From the NCBI RefSeq assembly GCF_026191725.2, contig NZ_CP120863.1:5622001-5686000 (forward strand): 64,000 nt of DNA, given 5' to 3'. A program made the position numbers and the translations under genes. Shown here piece by piece: positions 62,789 through 64,000 of the stretch. Source of the stretch: Roseibium porphyridii (GTDB lineage Bacteria > Pseudomonadota > Alphaproteobacteria > Rhizobiales > Stappiaceae). The notes beneath the pieces were generated by a model. It did not search any database. It saw nothing but the letters and a program-made list of their open reading frames with translations, and had not been told where the DNA came from. Numbering within the stretch: position 1 is the stretch's first letter; each line of letters opens with the position of its first letter.

Positions 62789-63649
62789 TCATGCAAACCG
62801 TTTCGCACCTGCAACGCAGATGACGACCAGGATCGTGACACCGATCATGGAGGGCGCGATCGGTTCAGCCAGCAAGAAAGCAGCAAGGATAAGACCGAAG
62901 AAAGGCTGTAACAGCTGCAGTTGTCCTACGCCCGCGGTGCCGCCGATGGCCAGGCCCCGATACCAGAAAACGAAACCGACAAGCATTGAAAAGACGGATA
63001 CGTAGGCAAGGCTCAGCCAAACTGGCAACTCCAGATCAGAGAAGGACTGCGGATATGTGACCGCTGCCAGACCTGCCATGAAGGGGAGTGACAGGATCAG
63101 CGCCCAGGATATCACCTGCCAACCACCCAGCCGACGCGAAAGCTGAGCGCCTTCCGCATAGCCCAGACCGCAGGCGACAATCGCGGCCAGCATGAACGCA
63201 TCACCGGTCAAAGATGCATCCGCACTCTGGGACAATGCAAACCCGACGACCGCCGCACTGCCCAGGATCGAAAAAAGCCAGAACAGGGGTGCGGGTCGTT
63301 CTCCGCCCCGCACCACGCCGAATGCCGCCGTCATCAAAGGCAACAAGCCAATAAACACGATGGAATGCGCCGCGGTGATGTGCTCCAGCGCAAGGGCTGT
63401 CAAAAGCGGAAAGCCGATGACCACGCCTAACGCAACAATCGCAAGCGATTTCAGGTCGGAAACAGATGGTCGCCGTTGCTTCATCAGACCAAGCAGAAGA
63501 CATGCCAGAACCGCAGCAAGCACTGCCCGGGCAGCCGTCAAAAAATACGGGTCAAAACCGCTTACAGCCACCCGCGTGGCCGGCAGTGAACCACTGAAGA
63601 TCAGCACACCAAGCAATCCGCTGCCCCAACCGGAAAATGAAGAGTTCAT
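62789..63649 (-). CDS. EamA/DMT-family exporter
   Basis: From ATG 63649 (AAGGA upstream) the product has 286 residues and ten membrane helices in two EamA repeats (SGSLPATRVAVSGF.. and FMLAAIVACGLGYAEGAQLSRRLGG). These permeases export amino acids or metabolites. The divergent MocR gene next to it suggests control by pyridoxal phosphate or an amino compound. The frame extends far upstream without start signals. Confidence 0.88.
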   Translation of the reverse strand: MNSSFSGWGSGLLGVLIFSGSLPATRVAVSGFDPYFLTAARAVLAAVLACLLLGLMKQRRPSVSDLKSLAIVALGVVIGFPLLTALALEHITAAHSIVFIGLLPLMTAAFGVVRGGERPAPLFWLFSILGSAAVVGFALSQSADASLTGDAFMLAAIVACGLGYAEGAQLSRRLGGWQVISWALILSLPFMAGLAAVTYPQSFSDLELPVWLSLAYVSVFSMLVGFVFWYRGLAIGGTAGVGQLQLLQPFFGLILAAFLLAEPIAPSMIGVTILVVICVAGAKRFA

Positions 63650-63708
63650 CGCGACAAATCCTTTTTTGGATTTGTAGGTGGATTGGGCCAGCAAAGGCAG
63701 ATACAGAT

Positions 63709-63734
63709 CAATACAATATTTAAAAACTGTATTG
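63709..63734. promoter_or_regulatory. inverted repeat between the exporter and MocR genes
   Basis: CAATACA (63709-63715) and TGTATTG (63728-63734) flank a 12-bp AT-rich spacer. It is positioned to act on both divergent promoters, 30 bp before the regulator start. Confidence 0.5.
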
Positions 63735-63763
63735 GTTTTCCTGACCATACAACGGAGCCGAAG

Positions 63764-64000
63764 GTGACAGAAGCAACACGCCGAAACCTTGTCGTGGAAC
63801 ATATCAACCGCAGGATCCAGTCCAGAACACTTGGCCCGGGAGACAAGCTGCCTTCGGTTCGCGGACTTGCTGCCACCTTGCAGGTGTCTGCGTCGACAGT
63901 CGTAGAGGCTTATGACGTTCTGGTGGCTGAAGGCATCATTTGGGCACGGCGCGGTTCCGGATTTTTTGTCGCCGACAGGGCTCAACCCTTTGCAGTGTCT
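63764..64000 (+). CDS. MocR/PdxR-type GntR regulator, 3' end outside the window
   Basis: A GTG at 63764 with GGAG upstream opens a frame running off the window (79 codons seen). The visible part is a GntR winged HTH (LGPGDKLPSVRGLAATLQVSASTVVEAYDVLVAEGIIWARRGSGFFVA in pieces). The VVEAYDVLVAEG and GSGFFV pattern is that of MocR proteins, whose missing C-terminus is an aminotransferase-like PLP domain. It likely regulates the divergent EamA exporter. Confidence 0.85.
   Translation, partial: MTEATRRNLVVEHINRRIQSRTLGPGDKLPSVRGLAATLQVSASTVVEAYDVLVAEGIIWARRGSGFFVADRAQPFAVS

Noticed and set aside
1..64000. CRISPR arrays, tRNA or rRNA genes, insertion sequences, phage genes
   Set aside because: None was recognised; no regular spacer repeats, cloverleaf-like segments or transposase or integrase frames were seen.

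Overview
The window looks like chromosome of a GC-rich (high 50s % by eye) alphaproteobacterium. The lineage signs are a small heat-shock gene paired with a DUF1150 gene behind a ROSE-like RNA thermometer, an imuA-imuB-dnaE2 mutagenesis cassette with an alpha-type LexA box (GAAC-N7-GAAC), a candidate EcfG general-stress promoter (GGAAC-N16-CGTT), and many ABC, TRAP and CoA-transferase genes. A marine Rhodobacterales/Hyphomicrobiales type such as Roseibium/Labrenzia would fit, but this is a guess from gene content. I saw no rRNA, tRNA, CRISPR array, insertion sequence or phage module.

Layout. 0-10 kb: the end of a GAF-GGDEF protein, a GNAT acetyltransferase, a minus-strand operon (CoA-transferase, ThDP enzyme, IlvD/Edd dehydratase), an exported esterase, a potassium channel with a C-terminal zinc ribbon, and an SDR. 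10-21 kb: a 31-codon ORF with an ideal ribosome binding site and its own terminator, DUF302 and YeeE/YedE proteins, a TTC38-type TPR protein with OpgC, the heat-shock unit, a LysR regulator, an ECF sigma factor with an NTF2-like exported protein, a YjbR/MFS pair and an AlkC/AlkD-type repair protein. 21-26 kb: complete ugpBAEC glycerol-3-phosphate ABC operon with an internal hairpin, a terminator and a tandem operator-like repeat. 26-34 kb: a GT29-like glycosyltransferase, the SOS mutagenesis cassette, and a DHFR-like/TetR operon with a palindromic operator over its promoter.

34-44 kb: small exported proteins, a mandelate racemase homologue with all catalytic residues, a tautomerase and LysR pair, then a Crp-family regulator divergent from a FecR/CHASE2-adenylate cyclase pair, cytochrome b561 and an unrecognised 324-aa protein. 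44-50 kb: an exported VWA protein, a YHS protein, a Tat-exported intradiol-dioxygenase-like protein with a ferric-reductase-like membrane protein, a BenE-type permease and a DUF3179 protein. 50-53 kb: a TAXI-type TRAP transporter. 53-61 kb: an operon of NMT1/THI5-type ABC transporter, cytosine-deaminase-like amidohydrolase, FAD oxidoreductase and NAD(P)H oxidoreductase, divergent from RidA-like and creatininase genes; together these suggest uptake and opening of a cyclic nitrogen compound. 61-64 kb: a sulfurtransferase, a thiol peroxidase-like protein, an EamA exporter and the start of a MocR/GntR regulator.

The most interesting signals are regulatory (heat-shock promoter plus thermometer, LexA box inside imuA, short peptide gene) and two uncharacterised catabolic gene sets (2.1-7.1 kb and 53.3-61.1 kb). 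All functions are read by eye from sequence; no search or folding program was run.
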